Positions 1 to 7,722 are shown, counted from the first letter of the stretch. The stretch: DNA of 9,635 nucleotides from Pseudomonadota bacterium (GCA_023424215.1 JAFAEC010000021.1:1-9635); one strand, 5' to 3'. Notes: generated by a model from the sequence alone, not told the origin. A program made the numbers and translations.

Positions 1-2001
1 TCTACGAGACAGGCCCTGTCGCGCCTGCCGGGCGCGGCGCGAGGGGCGGTCACCGGCGCGACCGAGGGCGTGGCCGGCGGGGTGCTGTACGAGGCCGCCA
101 ACCTGTGGCTGCACCATGAGGCGGCCGACGATTACGACTTCGGCCAGGCGTCGGCGAACGTGCTGATCGGCGGCCTGCTGGGCGGCGGGCTGGGAAGCCT
201 GGGCGGCTGGTGGGAAGCCCGGGGGGCCGCGCCGCGCGCCCCGACGGCCCTGCAGGGGCTGGACGACCGGCAGGCGCTGGGCGCCTTCGTCGAGGCGCTG
301 GAGGCGGTCAGAGAGGATCGCCCGGTCGACCTGGCGCCGGTGCTGCTCCGGTCGGCGGCGACCGACGGCCAACTGCCGCCCGAGCGGCTGCGGGCGCTGG
401 ACGAACAGGCGGCCCCGGAGGCGCGGTCGACGGCGACGCCGGCCGAGCTGCCGGCCCGTCGCCTCGACGAGGCGGTGGCGGTGACGCCGCGCGGGGAGGA
501 ATTCCCGGTGCGCTTCGCCGTGGTCGAGGCGGCCGACCTGACGACCAGCCACGACGACGACCTGTACCCGAACCCGGAATATCCGGCCGAGCTGCAGCCG
601 CGAAAGCGCGACCGGGCCGGGGCGCAGGCGCGCAACCGCCAGCTCGAGGCCGAGCTGAACCCCAAGCGGCTGATGTTCGACGTCGGGGCCGAGACGGGCG
701 CCCCGATCGTGGCGCGCGACGGGACGGTGGAGAGCGGCAACGGCCGGACCATCGCGGTGCGGCGCAGCTATCGCACCGGCACCGACGCGGCGAGGCGATA
801 CCGGGCCGAGCTGGAGGCGCAGGGGTTCGACGTGTCGGGCATGGAGGCCCCCCTGCTGGTCCGCGAGCGGCTGTCGACCCTGAGCGGAGCCGACCGGGTG
901 CGGCTGGCGCGGGACATGAACGCCGAGGCGACCGAGGCCTATTCGCCGTCGGAGCGGGCGGCGGCCGACGCGGCGGCCATCGACGACGCCCTGCTGGACA
1001 TGATCGAGGGGGCAGACCTGAACAGCGCCGGCAATCGGCGCTTCGTGCGCGGCTTTCTGGACCGGGTCGCGTCCGACGACCTGAACCGCATGACGACGTC
1101 GGACGGGCGGCTGTCGGAGGCCGGGCTGGACCGGATCAACGCCGCCCTGGTGGCGCGGGCCTATGGCGACCGGGGGCTGGTCGAGGCCCTGTTCGAGGCG
1201 ACCGACAACAACGTCAAGGCCATCGGCAAGGCCCTGGCCGAGGCGGCGCCGGAATGGGCCGCCATGCGGGCGGCCATCGCCCGCGGCGAGGTCCCGGCCG
1301 CGCTGGACCCGACCGAGGCCCTTAAGGCCGCCGTGGCCTTCGTGCGCCACGTGCGCGCCCGGCGCGGGTCGATCGAGGAGGCCATGGAGCTGATCGTCGG
1401 GCAGGTGGACGCCTTCGAAGGCGCGGCCATGACGGTGGAAACCGAGGCCTTCGTGCGCAGCTTCTTTCGCACGTCGAAGGAAGGGGCTACGCTGTGGAAG
1501 TCGCCGCGATCGGCGGCCAGTCTGGCCCGGGGCCTGCGCTGGCTGACCGGCGAGGTGCGCAAGGCCGAGCCCGGCCCCAACCTGTTCGGAGAAACCGCCG
1601 ATGCCGCGACGGGACGACAGCTCCTCGACGCCCTCGGGCGCTGGTTCGCCAAGGAAGGCGACGACGGAAACCCGCTCGCCGGACTATTCGACGATGCGGC
1701 GGACGATGCTGGCGGGAATGTTCGACCGGCTGTCGTCGATGCCGGACGGGAGCCCGGGGGACAAGGTGCTGGCGGCGAAGCTGCGCCGGTAGTCGACAAG
1801 CCGAAGGTCCCCAAGGGCCAGACCCCGCCGCCGCCGAAGGGCGAGCCCTTCGCCGACCCGGAGACGGCGGCGCTGATGCGCGACACCGAGGCCATGCTGG
1901 CCCGCGAGGGGCTGGAAGCCGCCGACGTCGGCGGGGCGGACCCGCAGACCGTGGCCGACGCGGTTCTGGCCGGCGCACTGTGCCTGCGCGGCGGCGGCTG
2001 A
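1..2001 (+). CDS. Large polyvalent phage protein with DdrB-like ParB-superfamily domain, 5' end missing
   Basis: The reading frame is open from base 1, so the true start lies upstream; the GTG at 70 is only the first in-window start-type codon. Window residues 48-69 are Gly/Leu-rich (GLLGGGLGSLGG), like a membrane-inserting segment of a virion protein. Residues about 165-255 match the DdrB-like/ParB-superfamily domain: a basic RNRQLE stretch, then GAPIVARDGTVESGNGR (about 233-249), whose GNGR resembles the nucleotide-binding GxxR box of ParB/sulfiredoxin folds. The continuation DMNAEATEAYSPSERA (about 305-320) and a helical region to about 420 are also typical of these proteins. A Pro/Lys-rich linker (about 599-617) precedes a short acidic tail ending LCLRGGG. 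In known phages such domains sit in giant polyvalent proteins carried in the virion or injected with DNA. It lies just upstream of other virion genes, so an internal virion or ejection role is inferred. No catalytic domain is recognised in the visible part. The family call is fairly sure; the function is not. Confidence 0.85.
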   Translation, partial: STRQALSRLPGAARGAVTGATEGVAGGVLYEAANLWLHHEAADDYDFGQASANVLIGGLLGGGLGSLGGWWEARGAAPRAPTALQGLDDRQALGAFVEALEAVREDRPVDLAPVLLRSAATDGQLPPERLRALDEQAAPEARSTATPAELPARRLDEAVAVTPRGEEFPVRFAVVEAADLTTSHDDDLYPNPEYPAELQPRKRDRAGAQARNRQLEAELNPKRLMFDVGAETGAPIVARDGTVESGNGRTIAVRRSYRTGTDAARRYRAELEAQGFDVSGMEAPLLVRERLSTLSGADRVRLARDMNAEATEAYSPSERAAADAAAIDDALLDMIEGADLNSAGNRRFVRGFLDRVASDDLNRMTTSDGRLSEAGLDRINAALVARAYGDRGLVEALFEATDNNVKAIGKALAEAAPEWAAMRAAIARGEVPAALDPTEALKAAVAFVRHVRARRGSIEEAMELIVGQVDAFEGAAMTVETEAFVRSFFRTSKEGATLWKSPRSAASLARGLRWLTGEVRKAEPGPNLFGETADAATGRQLLDALGRWFAKEGDDGNPLAGLFDDAADDAGGNVRPAVVDAGREPGGQGAGGEAAPVVDKPKVPKGQTPPPPKGEPFADPETAALMRDTEAMLAREGLEAADVGGADPQTVADAVLAGALCLRGGG

Positions 2002-2002
2002 G

Positions 2003-2018
2003 TTCATCGAAAGATGAA
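2003..2018 (+). promoter_or_regulatory. GNRA-tetraloop hairpin just after the polyvalent gene
   Basis: TTCATC and GATGAA form a perfect 6-bp stem closed by a GAAA tetraloop, starting two bases after the stop codon at 1999-2001. No T-tract follows, so it is not a classical intrinsic terminator. It could stabilise a transcript 3' end, act as a processing site, or weakly terminate. The pairing is seen directly; the role is inference. Confidence 0.4.
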
Positions 2019-2029
2019 TAATCGGTAAG

Positions 2030-2047
2030 CTGTCCGCCATCGGACAG
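2030..2047 (+). promoter_or_regulatory. 7-bp perfect inverted repeat, possible operator or hairpin
   Basis: CTGTCCG and CGGACAG flank a 4-base centre (CCAT), a perfect inverted repeat. It ends seven bases before a TTGACA hexamer at 2055, a position suited to a regulator site next to a promoter. It would also fold as an RNA stem-loop. No T-run follows. Its nature as DNA operator or RNA hairpin cannot be decided from sequence. Confidence 0.35.
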
Positions 2048-2054
2048 ATTGCGG

Positions 2055-2085
2055 TTGACACGTCGGCGCTGCGTCCCGTCATCAT
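2055..2085 (+). promoter_or_regulatory. Possible sigma-70-type promoter
   Basis: TTGACA at 2055-2060 is an exact match to the consensus -35 hexamer in a GC-rich window, in the largest gene-free gap between the virion genes. The -10 is poor: CATCAT at 2080-2085 matches four of six consensus positions, but the spacing is 19. The alphaproteobacterial -10 form is not evident either. If real it would drive the unknown gene at 2151 and the genes downstream. Confidence 0.25.
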
Positions 2086-2150
2086 TGCAACCTTGGGGAG
2101 CAGGAGACGGGCCGAAAGACGCCCGCCCGCTCGCGGGAGTGAAACGGCAA

Positions 2151-2528
2151 ATGTGCACAGAGACGTGCGCCCCGTGCCCTGTCGGGCCGCTGGCGTGTGA
2201 GGCCGCGCGGCTGGTGGTGGAGCGCCGCGGGATCGAGGACGCCGACCCGCTGCGCTGGCGGGCCATCGACAAGAGGCTGGAGGCGATCGAGCTGGAGGTC
2301 GGGGCGCGCCGGGCGACCAGTCGGCAAGGCCAGTTCCTGCAGGCCTGCATCGGGGCCGGCGACGCCACCGGGGAGGAGGCGCGCAACGCCCTGCGCCAGC
2401 TGACCGGGGCGCTGGCCTTATCCACCCTGAGCCCCCTGCTGGCCTACTACGTGGACCCCACGATGGAGGGTCCGTCGCCCCATGACCGATCGTTGCCGCA
2501 AGGCTGTCCGCGCCGCGCTGGGCCCTGA
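2151..2528 (+). CDS. Unknown 125-residue phage protein with Cys-rich N-terminus
   Basis: I do not recognise this protein. It begins MCTETCAPCPVGPLAC, with Cys at residues 2, 6, 9 and 16, possibly a small metal site or disulfides. A long, probably helical region follows (about 17-60, rich in Arg, Glu and Ala), then a second helical part containing RQGQFLQACIGAG. The start chosen is the ATG at 2151 with GGGAG at 2135-2139, a long 11-base spacing; an in-frame GTG at 2139 would add four residues (MKRQ). A small hairpin, CCCG/CGGG around a CTCG loop (2126-2137), overlaps the ribosome site and could damp initiation. The last 15 or so residues are read from DNA that also encodes the start of the next gene, an overlap of 47 bases, implying translational coupling. 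It contains a TTA Leu codon at 2418, rare in this composition. Its position between two large virion genes suggests a small structural or assembly protein, which is inference. Confidence 0.65.
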   Translation: MCTETCAPCPVGPLACEAARLVVERRGIEDADPLRWRAIDKRLEAIELEVGARRATSRQGQFLQACIGAGDATGEEARNALRQLTGALALSTLSPLLAYYVDPTMEGPSPHDRSLPQGCPRRAGP

Positions 2529-5163
2529 CGCCTGGACCGACGAGGATATCGACCGGCTGCTGGCCGACGTCGAGGCGGCGCGCGCGCGGGCGAAGAAGGC
2601 CCGCCCGACCCTGAGCGAGGCCGAGGCGTGGGACGCGGCGGCGGCCGAGGTCACCCGCGAGGAGGTGCTGGCCGTCCTGATGCAGCGTCGTCTGGAGGCC
2701 TTTTCGGCGCGGGCGCGGGCCGACCGGCAGATGCGGCTTGCGGCCATGATGCGCGACGGGCTGGACGAGGCCGACGCCCTGCGCGCCCATGACGTCGGAA
2801 CCGAGAAACAGGTCGAGTTCGGCGGCGCATCGGTCGACGCCGAGGGCCGCGCCAACACCTTCGCCCTGTGGATGCAGGTCGAGAAGCGGCTGAAGGCGCA
2901 TCCGGGCCTGCGCGAGAAACTGGTCAGCAACATTCGCGGCCGCGCCGACCCCGAGTTCGAGCGCGACGTGGCCCGCGAAATGGCGCGCGCCAACGGGGCG
3001 ACCGCCGTTCCGGCCACCGGCAACAAGGACGCCGTGCTGGCCGGGCGCATCTTCGCCGAGGCGATCGAGGCCGGGCGGCGGATGCAGAACCGCCAAGGGG
3101 CGTGGATCGGCAAGATCGACGGCTATATCGGCCGCCAGAGCCACGACCGCCTGCGCGTCGCCGGCGGCTTCTGGCGCGAGCTGAAGGGCGCGGGCCTGCG
3201 CGGGATCACCGACTGGAACGCGGCGCGTCTGGCGGCCAGCCGCCGCGCCTTTCGCGAATGGCGCGACTTCATCCGCCCGCGGCTGCACGAAAGCACCTTC
3301 GACACGGTGCGCTGGGACCGGGCCGAGGCGCAGCCCCTGTTCGACGCCGGCGTGATCGACGACGTGTACGACGAGCGCGAGGTGTTCCTGTACCGGGTGT
3401 GGTCGGACATCGTCACCGGCCGGCACGAGCAGCTGATCGGCATGTCGGACTTCGGCGACTATCGCCCGCCGGCCGGCAAGGCGCGCGCCGTGAGCCGCCC
3501 CCGCGTGCTGCATTTCGCCGGGCCCGACGCCTGGATGGACTATGCCGAGCGGTTCTCTCGAGGCGGGCTGTACGGCGCCCTGATGGGCGATCTGGAGCGG
3601 GCCGGCCGCAACAGCGCCCTGATGGCCCGATGGGGGCCGAGCCCCGAGGCCGCGAGGCGGGCCGAGGTCGAGCGCCTGAGCGCGGCGGCCCGCGCGCGGG
3701 GCGACACCGGCGCGGTCGACCGGCTGAACGACCGCATGCGGCAGGCCGAGTTCGACGAGGTCAGCGGCGCGGCCAATGCGCCGGAGAACCTGCGGCTGGC
3801 CATCATCGGCCGGTCGATCCGCACCATGGAGGTCCTGTCCAAGCTGGGCGGGGTGGTGCTGTCGGCCCTGTCCGACGGATCCTTCGCGGCGCAGCGCATG
3901 AAGCGGGCGGGCGGGACCTATCTGGACGGCTATTCCGGCCTGCTGGGCGGGGTGATGCGGCTGCAGGGCGAGGAGCGCAAGGCCGTGGCCGACGCGCTGG
4001 ACGTGGGCGCGCGGTCGGCGGCGGCGCACCTGACGGCCCGGTTCGCGGCCAGCGACGGGCCGATGGGGTGGGCCAGTTGGGCGCAGCGGCTGTTCTACAA
4101 GGTCAACGGCTTCGAATTCTGGATCGATGGCGCCCGCGAGGGGCTGGCCGCGACGCTGGCCAGCGTGTGGGGCCGGCAGGCCGACCGGGCGTGGTCGGCG
4201 CTGGAGGCCGGCACGCGCGAGGATTTCCAGCGGTTCGGCATCGACGAGGGGGCGTGGAACCTGCTGCGCAAGGGCGCCGCCGAATTGTCGGACGGCCGCC
4301 GCTACCTGACCACGGATGCGGTCGAGGCCGTGACCGACGAGGACCTGCTGGCGTGGAGCGGCAAGGCGGTGGACGCCGACGACGCCGACGCCCTGGCGCG
4401 GGCCGTGGACGACGCGCGCGAGGACCTGCGGCTGCGGTTCCAGACCATGGTGTCCAGCGTGCTGGACGACACCATGACGGAGGCGCGGGCCCGCGAGCGG
4501 GTCGGCCTGACCCGGGGGTTGAAGCCGGGCACGGTGGCGGGCGAGGCCATGCGGACCTTCACGCAGTTCTGGAGCTTCAGCCAGGCGGTGATCGGGCGGC
4601 ACCTGGCCCCGGCCATGCGCGGCTATGCCGGCCAGAGCCCCGTGGCCTTGATGGCCCACCTGATCGTGGCGTCGACGGCGCTGGGCTATCTGTCGCTGCA
4701 GATGAAACAGCTGGCCAAGGGGCGCGAGCCGCGGGGGCTGGAGAACGACGACGGCGACAGCCTGGCCGGCTCGCTGTTCATCGCCAGCCTGCTGCAGGGC
4801 GGCGGCCTGGGCATCTATGGCGACTTCCTGTTCGGCGAGGCCAACCGCAGCGGCCTGCCGGCCACGGTCAGCAGCCTGATGGGCCCGGCCGTCGGCGACG
4901 CCGAACGCCTGTTCCAGATCGTCAACCAAGCGGTGTGGGGCGACGGCGCGGAAAAGGTCGACGCCGCCGGCGACGCCACGAAATGGGGCATCACCATGCT
5001 GCCGGGCGCGAACCTGTGGTACACGCGCTGGGCGCTGGATTATCTGGTGCTGTGGCGGATGCAGGAGGCCATGAGCCCCGGCTATCTGCAGCGGTACGAG
5101 CGCCGCGTGGAGCGCAGCACCGGGTCAGAGTTCCTGATTTCGCCGTCCGAGGCGGTCGAGTAA
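2482..5163 (+). CDS. Putative internal virion / DNA-ejection protein (893 residues)
   Basis: This very long, mainly helical protein resembles the large internal virion proteins found in podovirus genomes just before the tail fibre. The N-terminal 120 residues are charged and helical (coiled-coil-like Ala/Arg/Glu runs). A middle part (about 210-470) contains GKIDGYIGRQSHD and many aromatic-rich helices. The region around 540-555 holds LFYKVNGFEFWIDGAREG. The C-terminal quarter is the most characteristic: FTQFWSFSQAVIGRHL (about 693-708), a hydrophobic stretch LIVASTALGYLSL (about 727-739), GLGIYGDFLFGE (about 776-787) and LPGANLWYTRWALDYL (about 840-855). These hydrophobic parts could enter the membrane during DNA delivery. 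The start is the ATG at 2482, 47 bases inside the previous gene, with GGAGGG at 2465-2470 (spacing 11). In T7-like phages this gene position encodes core proteins that form the ejection channel. No lytic transglycosylase motif is recognised. The family resemblance is remembered, not searched; the ejection role is inferred from size, membrane segments and position. Confidence 0.75.
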   Translation: MTDRCRKAVRAALGPDAWTDEDIDRLLADVEAARARAKKARPTLSEAEAWDAAAAEVTREEVLAVLMQRRLEAFSARARADRQMRLAAMMRDGLDEADALRAHDVGTEKQVEFGGASVDAEGRANTFALWMQVEKRLKAHPGLREKLVSNIRGRADPEFERDVAREMARANGATAVPATGNKDAVLAGRIFAEAIEAGRRMQNRQGAWIGKIDGYIGRQSHDRLRVAGGFWRELKGAGLRGITDWNAARLAASRRAFREWRDFIRPRLHESTFDTVRWDRAEAQPLFDAGVIDDVYDEREVFLYRVWSDIVTGRHEQLIGMSDFGDYRPPAGKARAVSRPRVLHFAGPDAWMDYAERFSRGGLYGALMGDLERAGRNSALMARWGPSPEAARRAEVERLSAAARARGDTGAVDRLNDRMRQAEFDEVSGAANAPENLRLAIIGRSIRTMEVLSKLGGVVLSALSDGSFAAQRMKRAGGTYLDGYSGLLGGVMRLQGEERKAVADALDVGARSAAAHLTARFAASDGPMGWASWAQRLFYKVNGFEFWIDGAREGLAATLASVWGRQADRAWSALEAGTREDFQRFGIDEGAWNLLRKGAAELSDGRRYLTTDAVEAVTDEDLLAWSGKAVDADDADALARAVDDAREDLRLRFQTMVSSVLDDTMTEARARERVGLTRGLKPGTVAGEAMRTFTQFWSFSQAVIGRHLAPAMRGYAGQSPVALMAHLIVASTALGYLSLQMKQLAKGREPRGLENDDGDSLAGSLFIASLLQGGGLGIYGDFLFGEANRSGLPATVSSLMGPAVGDAERLFQIVNQAVWGDGAEKVDAAGDATKWGITMLPGANLWYTRWALDYLVLWRMQEAMSPGYLQRYERRVERSTGSEFLISPSEAVE

Positions 5164-5206
5164 GACCCTTTATCCACGCCTTGCGTGCGCGGGCGACCCT
5201 GCGGTC

Positions 5207-7315
5207 ATGGCCCAGGTCGTCGAAACCCCGGAAATCGCCTCCGTCGCCGATGGCGTGACGGCGGCGTTCTCGATCCCTTTCACCTTCACCGACAGCGGCG
5301 AGGTGAAGGTGTCGGTGCTGGAGGCGGATGGAACCCGCACCGACCAGGCCGAGGGCGTCGATTACGACGTGGCCGGCGCCAACGTCGTGTTCAAGGCGGG
5401 CAAGGTTCCCGCCGCGCAGGCGCGGGTCGAGCGGGTGCGCCGCACCCCGGCCTCGCAGCCCGAGGCCTTCGGAGATGACGCGACGTTCCGACCCGTCGCC
5501 AACGAAGAGGCATTCGACAAGCTGACCCGCGGCTTGCAGGAGGCGCGGGCGCAGGGCGACCGCGCCGTGACGGCCCCCGTCAGCGAGGCCGGCGTGACGC
5601 TGCCGCCGGCGGCGATGCGGGCGGGGCGGCTGGCGATCTGGAACGAGGACGGGTCGGCGCTGGACCCGGACGGGCGCACCCTGACCGCCTTCGACGCCGA
5701 TGTGGCGGCGACGGCGCTGCAGCGGGCGCTGGCGGCGCAGGAGGCGGTGGCGGCCCTGGCGAGCGCCCAGGCGGCCCTGAGGCACTATCTGGACGTGCTG
5801 GAGATCCAGGCGACCGGCGGCGATGTCGCGGTAGCCGTAGGGACGCGCATCCCCAAGAACACCGACGGCAGCGACTTCGCCTTCCCCAACGCGGTGCGGC
5901 AGGCGCTGGGCGCGCCGGCGACGGCGGAGCTGTTTCCGGCGGCCGAGGTGACGATCCGGGTTCCGACCGATGCGGCCACCCTGCAGGCGGCCATCGACGC
6001 GGCCGCCACGATCCGGCCCAAGGGTGGCGAGCAGGTCGTCGTCCTGATCGAGAGCGGCCACCAGATCGCGCCCGGCGCCAAGACCCCCCGGCGCGGCGGC
6101 TCCACGGCCGCCATGTTGTGCGAAGGCAGCTTCGACCACGTCTCGATCCGCGCCGAGGACGCCGTGGTCGAGGTGGCCGACGGCTTTACCGGCAACATCA
6201 TGCGGGCTTTCGGCGGCGCGGCGCCGCGTCTGGAATGCCTGATCGACATGCGCGGCCTGGGCACCGACGGATGGTGTCATGAAGGCGGCGCGACCGGCTT
6301 CATCAAGGCCGACTGCGGCGTCATCAACGGCGGCCGGTATGGGTTCCTGAGCCGGTCGTCCGGCTTCGAGATGGACGACAGCATCTGGGACGGCGGCGGC
6401 TCCAACTGCATCCACATCACCCAGGGGTCGCGCGGCTCCGGCCGGGGCGTCAGCGCCAGGAACGGGGCCACCGGCATCTATGTGTCGCGCAGTTCCGTGT
6501 TTCACGGGGATGAAAGCTCGCTGGCCCGCACCTGCGACGTGTCGGGCAGTTCGGTGATCGGCTTCGACGTCTCCCGCTCGGTCGCCTCCTTCCGGGGATC
6601 GAAGGCCACCGGCTGCGCCATCGCCATGCAGATCGGCAGTCGGGCCGTCGTCCACGCCGACAATGTGGACTGCTCGGGCTCGACCGGGTCCCAGGCGGTT
6701 CAGGTCGAGGGCGGCATGCTTCGCTGCGACGGCGCCAATCTGGACGGCGCGGCCGGAAGCGGCATGCGGGTGAACGGCGGCTATGTCGCGGGCCGCGCAA
6801 TGTCGGCCAAGAATTGCGGGGCCTATGGCATCCGCGCCGACTATGGCAGCGCCCTGGTCGACGTGAGCGGCGGCGATTTTTCGGGAGCCGGGAGCAACGG
6901 GATCGAGGCGCGCGACGGCGCCCGCATCATCGCGAACGGCGCCAACGCCACGGGCGCGACCGGCACCGGGATGCAGGTCACGACCGGCGGGACCATTGTG
7001 GCGCTGGGCGCCACCGGCACGGTCGGGCGGGCGAAGAACAAGTATGTCGCGCCGCACGGCTGGATCTTCACCTCGGACGTGCTGGAGAACACCGGCACGG
7101 CGACCATTCCCTCGGGCGCGACCTCGATCGTGGTCAACCACGGACTGACGACCGGCAGCGGCGTGGCTGCGCGCAACATTTCGGTGACCCCGACCAACAG
7201 CATGGGCGCGGCATCGAAGTTCTGGGTCACCGCGGTGGGCGACACGAGCTTCACCATCAACGTCGACGCCGATCCGGCCGCGAACGCCACCTTCGCCTGG
7301 CAGGCGAGGGTCTGA
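5207..7315 (+). CDS. Phage tail fibre / tailspike: T7-like adaptor, beta-helix, C-terminal beta domain
   Basis: A receptor-binding tail protein, expected to bind or cleave host surface polysaccharide. Residues 1-115 look like the T7-type tail fibre N-terminus that docks on the tail: FSIPFTFTDSGEVKV, GVDYDVAG, a VERVRR strand, and FDKLTRGLQEARAQGDRAV. The LPPAAMRAGRLAIWNEDGSAL stretch that follows is usual after this domain. An Ala-rich helical linker (about 165-200) leads to a beta-helix entry with VPTDAATLQAAIDAAA (about 251-266). From about 335 to 615 there are repeated Gly/Ser/Asn/Val-rich turns such as GIYVSRSSV and GIRADYGSALVDVSGG, consistent with a right-handed parallel beta-helix. Residues about 615-702 form a separate C-terminal domain (VVNHGLTTGS, ISVTPTN, FWVTAVGDTSFTINVD) seen at the ends of many tail fibres. 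The ATG at 5207 is chosen because the adaptor begins at once; no clear ribosome site precedes it in the 43-base gap. No active-site residues can be assigned, so enzyme activity is open. Its last base overlaps the holin start (TGATG). Confidence 0.88.
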   Translation: MAQVVETPEIASVADGVTAAFSIPFTFTDSGEVKVSVLEADGTRTDQAEGVDYDVAGANVVFKAGKVPAAQARVERVRRTPASQPEAFGDDATFRPVANEEAFDKLTRGLQEARAQGDRAVTAPVSEAGVTLPPAAMRAGRLAIWNEDGSALDPDGRTLTAFDADVAATALQRALAAQEAVAALASAQAALRHYLDVLEIQATGGDVAVAVGTRIPKNTDGSDFAFPNAVRQALGAPATAELFPAAEVTIRVPTDAATLQAAIDAAATIRPKGGEQVVVLIESGHQIAPGAKTPRRGGSTAAMLCEGSFDHVSIRAEDAVVEVADGFTGNIMRAFGGAAPRLECLIDMRGLGTDGWCHEGGATGFIKADCGVINGGRYGFLSRSSGFEMDDSIWDGGGSNCIHITQGSRGSGRGVSARNGATGIYVSRSSVFHGDESSLARTCDVSGSSVIGFDVSRSVASFRGSKATGCAIAMQIGSRAVVHADNVDCSGSTGSQAVQVEGGMLRCDGANLDGAAGSGMRVNGGYVAGRAMSAKNCGAYGIRADYGSALVDVSGGDFSGAGSNGIEARDGARIIANGANATGATGTGMQVTTGGTIVALGATGTVGRAKNKYVAPHGWIFTSDVLENTGTATIPSGATSIVVNHGLTTGSGVAARNISVTPTNSMGAASKFWVTAVGDTSFTINVDADPAANATFAWQARV

Positions 7316-7722
7316 TGAGCGCGTGGAAGCCCCCGGTGATGGAGGCGCTGCACGCCATCTGGCGGGTGCTGGAGCCGTTCACGCCCGGCGCGCTGGGCGC
7401 GCTGGTCGCGCAGATGATGCGGCCCGGCCTGGGGATGCGGACCCGGTTCGTGCAGTGGACCGTCAGCGTGATCGTGTTCCACTTCGTGTCGCTGGCGCTG
7501 ACGGCGGTGTTCCACTGGCCCAAGGCCATCGGCGACGTGGTCGGCTTCTTCGTCGCCTTCCTGGCGTTCGAGGCCCTGCACGCCTGGCAGAAGGCCGCGA
7601 TCGAGGCGGGGGTCAGCGTGATCAGCGGCGCGCCGGACATCCTGAAGAACATCTTCGAAAGCTACTGGCGCCGGCCGGGCGCGCCCCGTGCGCCGGCGCA
7701 GACCCCGGAAGGAGAAGGGTGA
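7315..7722 (+). CDS. Putative phage holin (135 residues)
   Basis: A small membrane protein placed directly before the endolysin, as expected for a holin that opens the inner membrane at lysis. Two strong hydrophobic segments are seen at about 48-66 (WTVSVIVFHFVSLALTAVF) and 71-90 (AIGDVVGFFVAFLAFEAL), and a weaker, partly amphipathic one at about 25-35 (GALGALVAQMM). The C-terminus is soluble with a Trp/Arg/Pro-rich tail ending PEGEG. The start ATG overlaps the tail-fibre stop by one base (TGATG), with GCGAGGG at 7304-7310 four bases upstream. The stop overlaps the endolysin start in the same way. I do not recognise a specific holin family; the call rests on length, membrane segments and neighbours. 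A non-holin membrane protein is the alternative. Confidence 0.72.
   Translation: MSAWKPPVMEALHAIWRVLEPFTPGALGALVAQMMRPGLGMRTRFVQWTVSVIVFHFVSLALTAVFHWPKAIGDVVGFFVAFLAFEALHAWQKAAIEAGVSVISGAPDILKNIFESYWRRPGAPRAPAQTPEGEG

Noticed and set aside
2085..2150. Cobalamin-riboswitch-like words (CAGGAGAC) before the small gene
   Set aside because: Only one short word resembles the conserved core; the B12 box and the rest of the fold are absent and no cobalamin gene is near.
4366..4395. GACGCC/GAC short tandem repeat
   Set aside because: It encodes an in-frame Asp/Ala run (VDADDADA) and is explained by composition and codon bias.
1684..4929. Very long minus-strand open frame (1081 codons)
   Set aside because: It runs opposite two well-supported plus-strand genes, its translation is Gln/His/Arg/Pro-rich without domains, and long antisense frames are expected when GC is this high.
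2868..5258. Second plus-strand open frame of 796 codons inside the 893-residue gene
   Set aside because: Translation is Arg/Gly/Ala low-complexity, typical of a shifted frame in GC-rich DNA, while the other frame has conserved aromatic motifs.
4991..7141. Minus-strand open frame of 716 codons opposite the tail fibre
   Set aside because: Same antisense effect; the plus strand encodes a recognisable tail fibre across the whole span and the minus product has no recognisable motif.
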